Assembly (NCBI RefSeq): GCF_000826645.1 | Contig: NZ_JXJP01000013.1 | Coordinates: forward strand, 124,001 to 188,000 | DNA: 64,000 nt | Source: Psychroserpens mesophilus | GTDB lineage: Bacteria > Bacteroidota > Bacteroidia > Flavobacteriales > Flavobacteriaceae | Direction of reading: 5' to 3' | In this document: piece by piece, positions 1-8,462 of the stretch | Numbering within the stretch: position 1 is the first letter of the stretch | Layout of the letters: every line of letters starts with the position of its first letter | The notes under the pieces: generated by a model | Seen by the model: only the letters and a program-made list of their open reading frames with translations | Told to the model about the DNA's origin: nothing | The model's database searches: none | Translations under genes and position numbers: made by a program

Positions 1-1449
1 CAAATTGGTGGACCAAAAGGTGTATCACGATTTATACAACGTGCAGGACGAAGTGGTCATCAACCGGGTCAAACAAGTGTTATTCATTTTCTTCCAACAC
101 ATGCTATAGAACTAATTGAAGCTTCGGCATTAAGAAAAGCGGTAAAAACTAATGTCGTTGAAGACCGAGTACCACATCTCAATAGTTTTGATGTTTTAGT
201 ACAATATTTAGTTACGCTAGCAGTATCTGATGGTTTTTTTCCAGATGAGATATTTCCTGAGGTTAAAAGCACCTTTTGCTTTCAATCAATAACCCGAGAA
301 CAATTTCAGTGGATTCTTAATTTTATTACATTGGGAGGTCAAAGCTTGCAGGCTTATGATGAATATAAACGCGTAGAAATTGAAGCTGATGGGAGATTTA
401 AAGTAAACAGTAGAAAAGTTGCTATGCGTCATCGTCTTCAAATTGGCACTATTGTGAGCGATGCTGTATTATTAGTCAAGTTCTTAAAAGGTGGTTATAT
501 TGGATCGATTGAAGAATCATTTGTATCAAAACTAAAACCTGGTGATATATTCACATTTGCAGGTAAGCAATTAGAATTGTTTAGTATAAGAAATATGCAA
601 GTCTTAGTGAAAAAATCGAAACAGAAGACCTCTAAAATTCCTAGTTGGATGGGAGGTCGAATGAGTTTCTCTTCTGAGATGAGTGATTTGCTGCGTGAAG
701 AGCTTTATCTTGCAAATATGGAAGAATCCAAAAAATCTAAAGAGCTTGAAATTTTAGAACCTATTTTTACAAGACAAAAGCGTGAAAGCATTATTCCTAA
801 TAATAATCAGTTTTTGATCGAAACATTTAAAACTCGTGAAGGTTTCCATGCAGTGTTTTATCCCTTTGAAGGTCGTTTTGTACATGAAGCTATGGGAAGT
901 TTAATTGCCTATCGGGCAAGCTTATTACAACCAATCACATTTACGATAGCTTTTAACGATTATGGTTTTGAATTGCTATCAGACCAACCTATCGATATGC
1001 AAGCGATTTTAGATAATAATTTATTCACTAACGATCATTTAAGAAGCGACCTCGAAAAAAGTATAAATGCTAGCGAAATGGCAAAGCGAAAATTTAGAGA
1101 TATTGCTGTAATTTCTGGACTGGTATTTACAGGGTTTCCAAGTAAATTGGTAAAGAGCAAGCACTTACAATCAAGCGCACAGTTGTTGTTTGGTGTATTT
1201 GAAGATTACGAACCAGACAATTTACTTTATCAGCAGGCTTATAGAGAGACCTTTGAGCATCAATTACAAGAAGGACGTTTGCAATTAGCCATAGAGCGTA
1301 TAAATAATCAGACTGTCATTTGGAAAAATTGCGAGAAACCAACACCATTTTCATTTCCTATTATTACAGATCGACTCAGAGCAAAGTTGTCTTCAGAAAA
1401 ATTAGCAGATAGAATTAAACGAATGACTATTCAGTTAGAGAAATTGTAA
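1..1449 (+). CDS. Ligase-associated DEXH-box DNA helicase (3' part, 5' end outside window)
   Basis: The frame is open from base 1, so the gene starts upstream and only the last 482 residues are present. The fragment opens with helicase motif VI (QRAGRSGHQPG, fragment residues 13-23), which completes the second RecA-like domain of an Lhr-type superfamily 2 helicase. The remainder matches the layout of the Lhr C-terminal region (winged helix plus DEAD/H-associated domain). The next gene, 18 bases downstream, is PdeM. In Bacteroidota the helicase and PdeM normally sit with an ATP-dependent DNA ligase and an exonuclease in the ligase-associated DNA damage response cluster, so those two are expected just upstream. 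The ATP-binding motifs lie outside the window and could not be checked. Confidence 0.87.
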   Translation, partial: QIGGPKGVSRFIQRAGRSGHQPGQTSVIHFLPTHAIELIEASALRKAVKTNVVEDRVPHLNSFDVLVQYLVTLAVSDGFFPDEIFPEVKSTFCFQSITREQFQWILNFITLGGQSLQAYDEYKRVEIEADGRFKVNSRKVAMRHRLQIGTIVSDAVLLVKFLKGGYIGSIEESFVSKLKPGDIFTFAGKQLELFSIRNMQVLVKKSKQKTSKIPSWMGGRMSFSSEMSDLLREELYLANMEESKKSKELEILEPIFTRQKRESIIPNNNQFLIETFKTREGFHAVFYPFEGRFVHEAMGSLIAYRASLLQPITFTIAFNDYGFELLSDQPIDMQAILDNNLFTNDHLRSDLEKSINASEMAKRKFRDIAVISGLVFTGFPSKLVKSKHLQSSAQLLFGVFEDYEPDNLLYQQAYRETFEHQLQEGRLQLAIERINNQTVIWKNCEKPTPFSFPIITDRLRAKLSSEKLADRIKRMTIQLEKL

Positions 1450-1467
1450 TTTGAATTTCCTTACAAC

Positions 1468-2136
1468 ATGAAAACATTAAAGATAAATTGTAATAATCAG
1501 TCATTCATTTTACATCCTTTTGGTGTTGCATTTTGGGAAGATAAAGAGATGCTATTAATTGCAGATGTACATTTGGGTAAGGTGACACATTTTAGAAAAC
1601 ATGGCAGTGCTGTACCACAAGCATCCATATATCATAATTTTGAACAGTTATCAGTAATTACAGATTATTTTAACCCTAAAACAATATGTTTTCTTGGCGA
1701 TTTGTTTCATAGCTACGTTAACAACGAATGGATTTTATTTAAGGACTGGGTTAAGAAGTTTAATCGGGAAATCGTTCTAATCTCAGGAAACCACGATGTC
1801 ATAGCAACGTCTATGTATGAGGAAATCAATGTCATTGTAAAAAAAGAATGGCTTATCAATGGTTTTCTATTAACACATTATCCAGAATCTAGAAATGATT
1901 TATTTAACTTTTCTGGTCATATCCATCCTGGAATCCGACTACAAGGATTGGGAAAACAGTCTTTAAAGGTGAGTTGTTTTTTGAGAAAAAAACATCAAAT
2001 GATCTTCCCTGCTTTCGGAAATTTTACAGGTAAATTTATAATTAAACCTGACCCGACAGATCAAGTATACGTAAATACAAATGAAGAGGTTATAGAAATA
2101 GAACTCAATTCCGCTAGAATGAATTTGAAAGAATAA
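1468..2136 (+). CDS. pdeM: Ligase-associated DNA damage response endonuclease PdeM (metallophosphoesterase)
   Basis: The 222-residue protein has the calcineurin-like metallophosphoesterase signature: DVHLGK (D33, H35), GDLFHS, SGNHDV and, near residue 150, GHIHPG. These residues bind the two catalytic metal ions. Length and motif order fit PdeM, the putative nuclease of the ligase-associated repair cluster. It lies 18 bases behind the Lhr-type helicase on the same strand, so the two are probably co-transcribed. The ATG at 1468 is the only start that keeps the N-terminal strand before the first metal motif. Substrate and nuclease activity are inferred from the family and context. Confidence 0.85.
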   Translation: MKTLKINCNNQSFILHPFGVAFWEDKEMLLIADVHLGKVTHFRKHGSAVPQASIYHNFEQLSVITDYFNPKTICFLGDLFHSYVNNEWILFKDWVKKFNREIVLISGNHDVIATSMYEEINVIVKKEWLINGFLLTHYPESRNDLFNFSGHIHPGIRLQGLGKQSLKVSCFLRKKHQMIFPAFGNFTGKFIIKPDPTDQVYVNTNEEVIEIELNSARMNLKE

Positions 2137-2282
2137 GAGAAATCAATGAAACTCTAGCGTATAATTATCGGCTGTATCACTAAGCTGCTTTTCAATACTA
2201 AATTCAATAAAGTAGAATAAGGTTTCAAGTAGGTATACCATGATCATATTTAGACAATAATATTGTCTTAACCAAACATAAA

Positions 2283-2314
2283 AAAACCTCTAACCTAATA
2301 AGGTTGGAGGTTTT
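2283..2314. terminator. Intrinsic terminator, bidirectional
   Basis: A hairpin of the form AACCTCTAACCT / AGGTTGGAGGTT with an AATA loop, flanked by A4 on the left and T4 on the right; the single mismatch is a G-U pair in RNA. It lies just 3' of the minus-strand tRNA-Leu and between pdeM and the tRNA, so it can end transcription from either side. I see nothing else in 2137-2282. Confidence 0.7.
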
Positions 2315-2318
2315 AAAG

Positions 2319-2400
2319 TACTCAAGGTGGGAATCGAACCCACACTTCCGAAGAAACTGGATTTTGAATCCAGCGCGTCTACCAATTCCGCCACTTGAGC
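2319..2400 (-). tRNA. tRNA-Leu (anticodon CAA)
   Basis: Read on the minus strand, an 82-nt cloverleaf can be folded. The acceptor stem is GCTCAAG against CTTGAGT with a G-U pair at 1:72. The anticodon arm is CTGGA-TTCAAAA-TCCAG with anticodon CAA (+ strand 2364-2366). A variable arm follows, then the T-arm GTGGGTTCGAATCCCAC. The long variable region and G-rich D-loop fit class II leucine tRNA. CCA is not encoded. A TAATTTTG promoter box lies 13 bases upstream and a terminator directly downstream, so this is a single-gene transcript. An open frame of about 72 codons overlaps it (2225-2443) and is an artefact. Confidence 0.93.
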
Positions 2401-2412
2401 AATTTCGGACTG

Positions 2413-2420
2413 CAAAATTA
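2413..2420 (-). promoter_or_regulatory. Bacteroidota -7 promoter box of tRNA-Leu
   Basis: The minus strand reads TAATTTTG, an exact TAnnTTTG match, 13 bases before the tRNA 5' end. A TTG that could be the -33 element lies about 15 bases further upstream, a slightly short spacing. Confidence 0.6.
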
Positions 2421-2486
2421 TAAAATAATTTATTACAATCCATTAAAAATAGTAGCTTTTATGCTTTTTCAGTCCAAATAAATTCC

Positions 2487-2494
2487 TAAATTTG
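2487..2494 (+). promoter_or_regulatory. -7 promoter box of prs
   Basis: TAAATTTG is an exact match to the Bacteroidota TAnnTTTG box, 51 bases before the prs start codon. No clear -33 TTTG was found at the usual distance. Confidence 0.55.
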
Positions 2495-2545
2495 CACCTC
2501 CTTTAGTGAAAAGGGTTTAAGTCATTACCAAACAATCAATTAGAT

Positions 2546-3487
2546 ATGCCTAATTTAGCAACAGAAGCAAAAATTTTTGCTTGTAACCAAAGTAGAGAAC
2601 TTGCAGAGAAAATTGCAGCTACTTTTGGTGTGCCATTAGGTAATGTAATAACGTCAACTTATAGCGATGGTGAATTTCAACCATCGTATGAAGAATCTAT
2701 TCGTGGTACACGTGTATTCATTATAGGTTCTACACATCCTGGACCTGAAAATTTAATGGAAATGCTTTTAATGATTGATGCAGCAAAGCGTGCTTCAGCA
2801 AGACATATTACAGCAGTTCTTCCATATTTCGGTTGGGCAAGACAAGACAGAAAAGATAAACCACGAGTTCCTATTGCAGCCAAATTAGTTGCGAAAATGC
2901 TTGAAGCAGCTGGAGCCACTCGAATTATCACAATGGATTTACACGCAGACCAGATTCAAGGATTTTTTGAAAAACCTGTAGATCATTTGTTTGCTTCAAC
3001 TATATTTTTACCCTACTTAAGACATCTTAATTTAAGTAATTTAACAATTGCTTCTCCTGATATGGGAGGATCTAAAAGAGCTTATGCATATTCTAAAGCT
3101 TTAGAAAGTGATGTTGTGATTTGTTATAAGCAACGTGCTAAAGCTAATGTAATTTCTCACATGGAACTTATTGGTGATGTTACTGGCAAGAATGTAGTAT
3201 TAGTTGATGATATGGTAGATACTGCCGGAACATTAACAAAAGCAGCCGATTTAATGATGGAAAAAGGCGCACTTAGCGTCAGAGCTATTTGCACACACCC
3301 TATATTATCTGGTGATGCTTACACGAAACTTGAAAACTCTAAATTAGAAGAATTAATCGTTACTGATTCAATTCCTTTAAAACAGCAACATTCTAAAATT
3401 AGAGTGTTAAGTTGTGCCGAACTTTTTGCAGATGTGATGCATAACGTGCATTACAACAAATCGATAAGTTCACAATTTATAATGTAA
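2546..3487 (+). CDS. prs: Ribose-phosphate pyrophosphokinase (PRPP synthetase)
   Basis: Makes 5-phosphoribosyl 1-diphosphate from ribose 5-phosphate and ATP, feeding purine, pyrimidine, histidine, tryptophan and NAD synthesis in the cytosol. The 313-residue length is normal. Family motifs are visible: the catalytic flexible loop GWARQDRKDKPR, DLHADQIQGFF near residue 130, and the PRPP-binding loop VDDMVDTAGT near residue 220. A TAAATTTG promoter box precedes it. The next gene is rplY; prs, rplY and pth in series is a common bacterial arrangement. No truncation or unusual residue was noticed. Confidence 0.96.
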   Translation: MPNLATEAKIFACNQSRELAEKIAATFGVPLGNVITSTYSDGEFQPSYEESIRGTRVFIIGSTHPGPENLMEMLLMIDAAKRASARHITAVLPYFGWARQDRKDKPRVPIAAKLVAKMLEAAGATRIITMDLHADQIQGFFEKPVDHLFASTIFLPYLRHLNLSNLTIASPDMGGSKRAYAYSKALESDVVICYKQRAKANVISHMELIGDVTGKNVVLVDDMVDTAGTLTKAADLMMEKGALSVRAICTHPILSGDAYTKLENSKLEELIVTDSIPLKQQHSKIRVLSCAELFADVMHNVHYNKSISSQFIM

Positions 3488-3515
3488 TTAAAAAAAACAA
3501 AAGCAATGAAAACAA

Positions 3516-3532
3516 GTTGATTTTCTATCAAC
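3516..3532 (+). promoter_or_regulatory. Small hairpin in the prs-rplY spacer
   Basis: GTTGAT-TTTCT-ATCAAC, a perfect 6-bp stem with a 5-base loop, lies 43 bases before the rplY start. There is no T-run after it, so it is not a standard terminator. It could be a leader structure of rplY or chance. Confidence 0.25.
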
Positions 3533-3574
3533 GAAGTTTCCATTATACAATTAAGTAATAATAAATAAATAATT

Positions 3575-4240
3575 ATGAAATCAATTACAATCAATGGATC
3601 TCAAAGAGAAAGCGTAGGCAAGAAAGCAACAAAAGCCTTACGTAATGCTGGTCAGGTTCCTTGCGTATTATACGGAGGAGACGAAACAGTGCATTTCTCT
3701 GCAGCTGAATTGGCTTTCTCTAAACTGGTTTATACGCCTAATGCGCATACAGTTGTGATTGCCTTAGACAATGGCACTTCTTATGATGCCGTATTACAAG
3801 ACATTCAATTTCATCCCGTAACGGATAAAATCTTACATGTAGATTTTTACCGTTTATTTGAGGATAAAGAAATTGCGATGGATATTCCAGTACATGTTAT
3901 CGGAACATCAAGAGGTGTTTTAAATGGTGGTGTACTTCGTAAGAACAGACGTAAATTAAGAGTAAAAGCTTTACCTAAAAATTTACCAGATTTCTTAGAA
4001 GCTGATATTACACCATTAAAAATTGGAAATAAATTGTACGTAACTGCTCTTGAAGGAGAAGGATACAAATTATTACACTCAGATAATACTGTAGTCGTTC
4101 AAATTAAGACAGCTAGAACTGCCATTCTTACTGATGATGAGGATGAAGATGAGCTTGAAGAAGGAGCGGAAGCAACTGCAGGTGAAGATGGAGGAGTACC
4201 TTCAACTGAAACTGATGATGCAGCAGCTGTTAAAGAATAA
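3575..4240 (+). CDS. rplY: 50S ribosomal protein L25/general stress protein Ctc
   Basis: A two-domain L25 of the Ctc/TL5 type. Residues 1 to about 90 form the 5S-rRNA-binding L25 domain (YGG near residue 34, HVDFYR near residue 90). Residues about 95-185 form the C-terminal beta domain. A further acidic tail of roughly 35 residues ([11 protein letters not shown]) ends the protein, a common extension in Bacteroidota. It binds 5S rRNA in the large ribosomal subunit. It lies 87 bases downstream of prs and is closed by a strong terminator, so it may be transcribed with prs; no separate promoter box was seen. Confidence 0.94.
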   Translation: MKSITINGSQRESVGKKATKALRNAGQVPCVLYGGDETVHFSAAELAFSKLVYTPNAHTVVIALDNGTSYDAVLQDIQFHPVTDKILHVDFYRLFEDKEIAMDIPVHVIGTSRGVLNGGVLRKNRRKLRVKALPKNLPDFLEADITPLKIGNKLYVTALEGEGYKLLHSDNTVVVQIKTARTAILTDDEDEDELEEGAEATAGEDGGVPSTETDDAAAVKE

Positions 4241-4264
4241 ATAACATTTTGATTTATTAAATGT

Positions 4265-4297
4265 AAAAAGCATTCTATTTATTTAGAATGCTTTTTT
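4265..4297 (+). terminator. Intrinsic terminator after rplY
   Basis: A perfect 13-bp stem (AAAAAGCATTCTA against TAGAATGCTTTTT) with a 6-base loop and a following T-run, 24 bases after the rplY stop. Confidence 0.88.
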
Positions 4298-4304
4298 AAT
4301 TTTG
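4297..4304 (+). promoter_or_regulatory. Possible -7 box for pth
   Basis: TAATTTTG matches TAnnTTTG and sits directly after the rplY terminator, 91 bases before the pth start. That would leave an untranslated leader of about 85 bases, and the overlap with the terminator T-run makes chance likely. Confidence 0.3.
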
Positions 4305-4395
4305 AATAAATTATAAATACATCACTATCTGGAAATATATATCTAATCTCTTTAAATGGAATTCGACATCTTTAGATATTGAAGCGACTAATCCT

Positions 4396-4962
4396 ATGAA
4401 AAAATTTCTAATTGTTGGACTTGGTAATATTGGAGAACAATATGCTAATACTAGACATAATATAGGCTTTAAAATTCTGGATGCCTTGGCAGAAAAAGAA
4501 GAACTTAATTTTGAAACTCAAAAATTAGGCGATATAACTACCTATAAATTTAAAGGACGAACATTTATTCTTTTAAAACCAAGCACCTTTATGAATTTAA
4601 GTGGTAAAGCTGTATTGTACTGGTTAACAAAAGAAAAAATTCCATTAGAAAATTTACTAGTTATCACTGATGATCTCAATCTTCCTTTTGGAAGTATCCG
4701 TTTAAAGACTAAAGGAAGTGATGGTGGTCATAATGGTTTAAAGGATATTCAAGATAAACTACAAACTGTCAAGTATAATCGTTTCAGATTTGGTATAAGT
4801 GATGAATATAGCAAAGGAAGACAAGTGGATTATGTTTTAGGGGAATGGACAGAGGAAGAATCTGAAAAACTTAATGAACGATTAGATAAGTCCATTGAAC
4901 TTATCAAATCCTTTGGCACTGCTGGTGTCAATAATACCATGAATGCCTTCAATGGAAAATAA
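4396..4962 (+). CDS. pth: Peptidyl-tRNA hydrolase
   Basis: Recycles tRNA by cleaving peptidyl-tRNA dropped from ribosomes; an essential cytosolic enzyme. The 188-residue protein has the family signature VGLGNIGEQYANTRHN, with N11 and the catalytic histidine H21, then STFMNLSGKAV and the DDLNLPFG segment carrying the conserved aspartate near residue 95, and GSDGGHNGLK. Length is normal. It follows rplY after a terminator and converges with the metalloprotease gene at 5021. Confidence 0.95.
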   Translation: MKKFLIVGLGNIGEQYANTRHNIGFKILDALAEKEELNFETQKLGDITTYKFKGRTFILLKPSTFMNLSGKAVLYWLTKEKIPLENLLVITDDLNLPFGSIRLKTKGSDGGHNGLKDIQDKLQTVKYNRFRFGISDEYSKGRQVDYVLGEWTEEESEKLNERLDKSIELIKSFGTAGVNNTMNAFNGK

Positions 4963-4993
4963 AAAGAGAGATTTTTACACCTCTCTTCTCTTT
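4963..4993 (+). terminator. Weak terminator-like hairpin after pth
   Basis: AGAGAG and CTCTCT pair around a 10-base loop directly after the pth stop and are followed by TCTCTTTT. The stem is short, so this is only a plausible terminator. Confidence 0.45.
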
Positions 4994-5020
4994 TCTATTT
5001 GATAAAGTGACCTGTTAATT

Positions 5021-8000
5021 TTAGTCGATTACTATGCGTTTAGTTACTTTACTTGTTCCATTTTCAACCGTTACAAGATACACTCCAGACTGTGCATTAT
5101 CTAGACTCACTGTTTGATTGAATGACGGCGAACCCGCGTACATGTTATCAAAAATACGTCGTCCTCTAATATCATATACTGATATTTTTACATCTTCTGA
5201 ATTAGAATTCTTAATAACCACATTAAACGTTCCTTCATTCGGATTTGGATAAATCACAAAATCTGAAAGATTTATACTTTGTTCAGAAACTGAAAGCGCA
5301 CCTTCAATACAAAGCTCTAAACTAAACGTCAAAATTTGTCCGCCATCGGCAAATCCGAAATCATCATCGACAGATAACGTCCAATCTCCACCAGACATTT
5401 CACCATATAGCGTAGATAAATCGCCCTCTGGAATAAATGTTCCGGTAAATGGAGAACTTCCATTAGTTATAAGTGTAGCTGCTTCCTGATCAAATGTTGT
5501 ATCAATATAATCATCATCAAAATCTTCACCATTATCTGTTGAAAGTTCTACAGATGTTCCTTGAGGACTGATTAGAAAGATATCCAAATCGTTGTTCCAG
5601 TCATGTTGTATGCTAATCGTAACATTTACATCAGTAATTGGAGCATTATTAGGAACATTTATAACAGATGTATAATTATCTGTTCCGTTTCCTGTAACTA
5701 AGATGTCTATAGGCAAATCTATTGCATCAAAAAATCCACATGAGATTTCAGCAGTCGTAAAACTAAACTCTGAAGATGCTGGTGCAGTATTACATAAATT
5801 AGATGCAGTTACTCGCCAATAATACAATGTACTGGTATTCAAATTACTTGGCACATAGGATGTTGACTGTACAATTCCACTATCTACAATGGTTGCGAAA
5901 TTAATATCGGAAGAAACTTCAACCAAATAATCCTGTGCATTATCACTACCATTCCACGTCAATTCAGGCTCAGTACTTTGGTCTATTGCTCCGTTAGCTG
6001 GTGATGCAAGCACGACTGCATCAACAGTGTCATTATAGACATTCATTACTAAATCTACACTTCTTGAAATAGCACCTGAAGTCCCTACAAATGTCAAAGA
6101 ATAACTTCCTGTAGCAAGACTTCCAGTTCCGTTAATTGTTATGGTTCCCATGGTATCATCAGCCGAAGCAGAATTTGGACTTATCACTGCTGAAGTACCT
6201 GCTGGTAATCCTGAAACTGAAAAATTGGTTGGATCACTGAAACCTAAAAATGTATCATATTCAAAATTGAATACAAGGCTGTTTGGCTGACAAATATCTA
6301 ATTCGCTATTATCTACAGTAATCACAAATTCAGACTCCTGAATGCTAATATTTGATCCATTTACGGCATAAAAAATGTTATTATTTCCTTCAACTATAAC
6401 TCTAGCCATAGATGTATCTCCTCCTGTAATTGGCACAGTAACATCATGTGAACCATCATTTGGCACATCAGACGCCATTATAAAAGGAAACGTTTGACCA
6501 CCATCTACAGACAATAAAATGTTAACCGTTGGTGTATTCACATTTCCTGTATCAGTACCTGCAACATTCCAAGTAATGGTTTGTAAAGATCCTGCATCCC
6601 AAGTTTCATTAGTGGTTTGAGACGTTACTACGAAAGGACCACTTGTATTGTCTACAGTAACAGTCATAAAGTCAAAATCAGACTGAGGTGTCTGACCTAC
6701 TCCACCAGCTTCAGATCGATCTCTGACAATTAAAGCAAAATTCAAATCTCTACCTACAGTAGATACTGTTTCCCAAGAAGTATTATCAACAGTTTCAACA
6801 GGGTTACTCTCAGTTAATTGTCCGTTTAATACACGCTCTAAAATTGGCATATACCTATTTGGTGATGTACTTGGTGGTCTTGATCTCCACACAGCTCCTG
6901 TTGTTTTGGTTGGACCAAAATTGCCCGTATTTGTGACTCCATCATCTATTTGCTCCCAACAGTAAGTTAATACGTCTGAACCATCCGAATCAGTAGCAGT
7001 TCCTCTTAAAACAAAAGCAGTTCCATTAGGAATTGTATAATCACTTCCAGCATCGGCCACTGGCGGATTGTTAGTAATTGCTGTAGTTATTGCACAATTA
7101 TTTGGTGCCGAACCAACATTGTTTAAGATTTGATTAATTGAAGCATAATGAAAATACGGATCACTATGGTCTTGTACATCATCTGGTCCCGTAATTCCAG
7201 CATAACCCATAATAGTAGTTCCACTTCCAGGTTCCATATTGACACCTGTTCCTTCACTAAAGTTAGAATAGGTATGATTAGCTCCCATTTGATGTCCCAT
7301 TTCATGAGGTACATAATCTATATCGAAAAAATCTGCCATAAATGGTCCACCATCATTATCAACAAATGAGTGTGCCGAAAAAGCACTTCCTTTTCCACTT
7401 TCGCAAACACAACCTATACAACCAGCATTACCGTTATTTCCAGCGAAATGCAATAAATGACCAATATCATAATCTGATTCACCTACGGTTGCTGTTAAAT
7501 TTGCTTGCAAATCTCCATTTAGGTTACCACCATAAGGATCTGTACCAGAATATACTAAATCAATAGCTAAATCATCAGCAGTATTAACTAACAAAAAAGT
7601 AATTGCCATATCGACTTCAAACACCTCGTTCACTCTATTTAATGTTGATATCATTTGCGCTAAAGCATCTTCTTGAGGCCCACCATTACCAGCATTACCA
7701 TCATTCCAAAACCCTGTATACTGTGATGTTGTTGAAATAGCTATTCGGAATGTTCTCAAAAATTGATCATTGGCATCTCGTTGCATTGAAGAAGGCGCAG
7801 CAGATCTTGAAAGTACTTCTAAGTCTTCTGTTAAACACTCAAATGTTTCAGAATCATCAACCTTAGCGTTTCTGTTATAGACTAAATATTGACCATTGGA
7901 CACCTTGGTAACTGGCTGAATGTAAAAATTAGCTTTACCTGGTTCAGAAACCATTGCTTTCAACCCTAATGGTGTTACACTAAATCTAACACGAGTTCCA

Positions 8001-8368
8001 GAATTATCAGTTCGTGATCCTAAATATGTCTTGATGTTTGGATACATATTAGCTCCATATTCTGAAGAAAATATTGCTGTTTCAACCACGCGATATGATT
8101 CTAATTCACCTTTAACATTAGGAAATTGAATTACTGTATTTGACTGTCCGTTTGAATCGTTTCGATGAGGAGCATTCAAAAGTTGTTGTTTTAAATTCTC
8201 AATGTTTAATTCAAGAACATTGTAATTTTTTGAATCTAACCCTTGCAATGTAATGTTATCAGTTCCATTTCTAAATTGGGATGGTTCCCATATTCTTTCT
8301 TGTGCAAAAGAGCAAATTGTAGCCAATAAAACGACTAACACAATGGTTAATTGTGGCGATTTTTTCAT
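5021..8368 (-). CDS. Secreted reprolysin-like zinc metalloprotease with P-domain and T9SS sorting domain
   Basis: The 1115-residue precursor has a signal peptide (residues 1-22, ending SFAQ). The catalytic zinc site HEMGHQMGANH is at 355-365 (H355, E356, H359, H365), with a Met-turn-like TTIMGYA about 30 residues later. Then come beta-sandwich segments, a fibronectin-III-like stretch (ending WRVTASN), a proprotein-convertase P-like domain with SPQGTSVEL, and a C-terminal type A T9SS sorting domain (FVIYPNPNEGTF to the end). It should be exported by Sec, then secreted or surface-anchored by type IX secretion. The zinc motif suits the metzincin/reprolysin-like group. The tail is homologous to that of the next gene upstream (8463-10523). 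The exact peptide substrate is unknown. Confidence 0.88.
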   Translation of the reverse strand: MKKSPQLTIVLVVLLATICSFAQERIWEPSQFRNGTDNITLQGLDSKNYNVLELNIENLKQQLLNAPHRNDSNGQSNTVIQFPNVKGELESYRVVETAIFSSEYGANMYPNIKTYLGSRTDNSGTRVRFSVTPLGLKAMVSEPGKANFYIQPVTKVSNGQYLVYNRNAKVDDSETFECLTEDLEVLSRSAAPSSMQRDANDQFLRTFRIAISTTSQYTGFWNDGNAGNGGPQEDALAQMISTLNRVNEVFEVDMAITFLLVNTADDLAIDLVYSGTDPYGGNLNGDLQANLTATVGESDYDIGHLLHFAGNNGNAGCIGCVCESGKGSAFSAHSFVDNDGGPFMADFFDIDYVPHEMGHQMGANHTYSNFSEGTGVNMEPGSGTTIMGYAGITGPDDVQDHSDPYFHYASINQILNNVGSAPNNCAITTAITNNPPVADAGSDYTIPNGTAFVLRGTATDSDGSDVLTYCWEQIDDGVTNTGNFGPTKTTGAVWRSRPPSTSPNRYMPILERVLNGQLTESNPVETVDNTSWETVSTVGRDLNFALIVRDRSEAGGVGQTPQSDFDFMTVTVDNTSGPFVVTSQTTNETWDAGSLQTITWNVAGTDTGNVNTPTVNILLSVDGGQTFPFIMASDVPNDGSHDVTVPITGGDTSMARVIVEGNNNIFYAVNGSNISIQESEFVITVDNSELDICQPNSLVFNFEYDTFLGFSDPTNFSVSGLPAGTSAVISPNSASADDTMGTITINGTGSLATGSYSLTFVGTSGAISRSVDLVMNVYNDTVDAVVLASPANGAIDQSTEPELTWNGSDNAQDYLVEVSSDINFATIVDSGIVQSTSYVPSNLNTSTLYYWRVTASNLCNTAPASSEFSFTTAEISCGFFDAIDLPIDILVTGNGTDNYTSVINVPNNAPITDVNVTISIQHDWNNDLDIFLISPQGTSVELSTDNGEDFDDDYIDTTFDQEAATLITNGSSPFTGTFIPEGDLSTLYGEMSGGDWTLSVDDDFGFADGGQILTFSLELCIEGALSVSEQSINLSDFVIYPNPNEGTFNVVIKNSNSEDVKISVYDIRGRRIFDNMYAGSPSFNQTVSLDNAQSGVYLVTVENGTSKVTKRIVID

Positions 8369-8410
8369 AGTAATTTTTTTAAATTTCTTAAAGATAAAAT
8401 AAATAGAAAT

Positions 8411-8440
8411 AAAAAAGGAGACAAAATTGTCTCCTTTTTT
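8411..8440 (-). terminator. Intrinsic terminator after the M43-type protease
   Basis: A nearly perfect 30-base palindrome: A6GGAGACAA pairs with TTGTCTCCT6. The A/T runs on both sides make it usable in both directions. It separates the two metalloprotease genes, so the 5021-8368 gene probably has its own promoter in 8369-8410; a one-mismatch TATCTTTA box is visible there on the minus strand. Confidence 0.85.
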
Positions 8441-8462
8441 AAAAATATAATTGGTTTAAAGT

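Noticed and set aside
2225-2443. Open frame of about 72 codons on the minus strand
   Set aside because: It runs through tRNA-Leu; the peptide (SSGGIGRRAGFKIQ) is a familiar artefact of translating such tRNAs.
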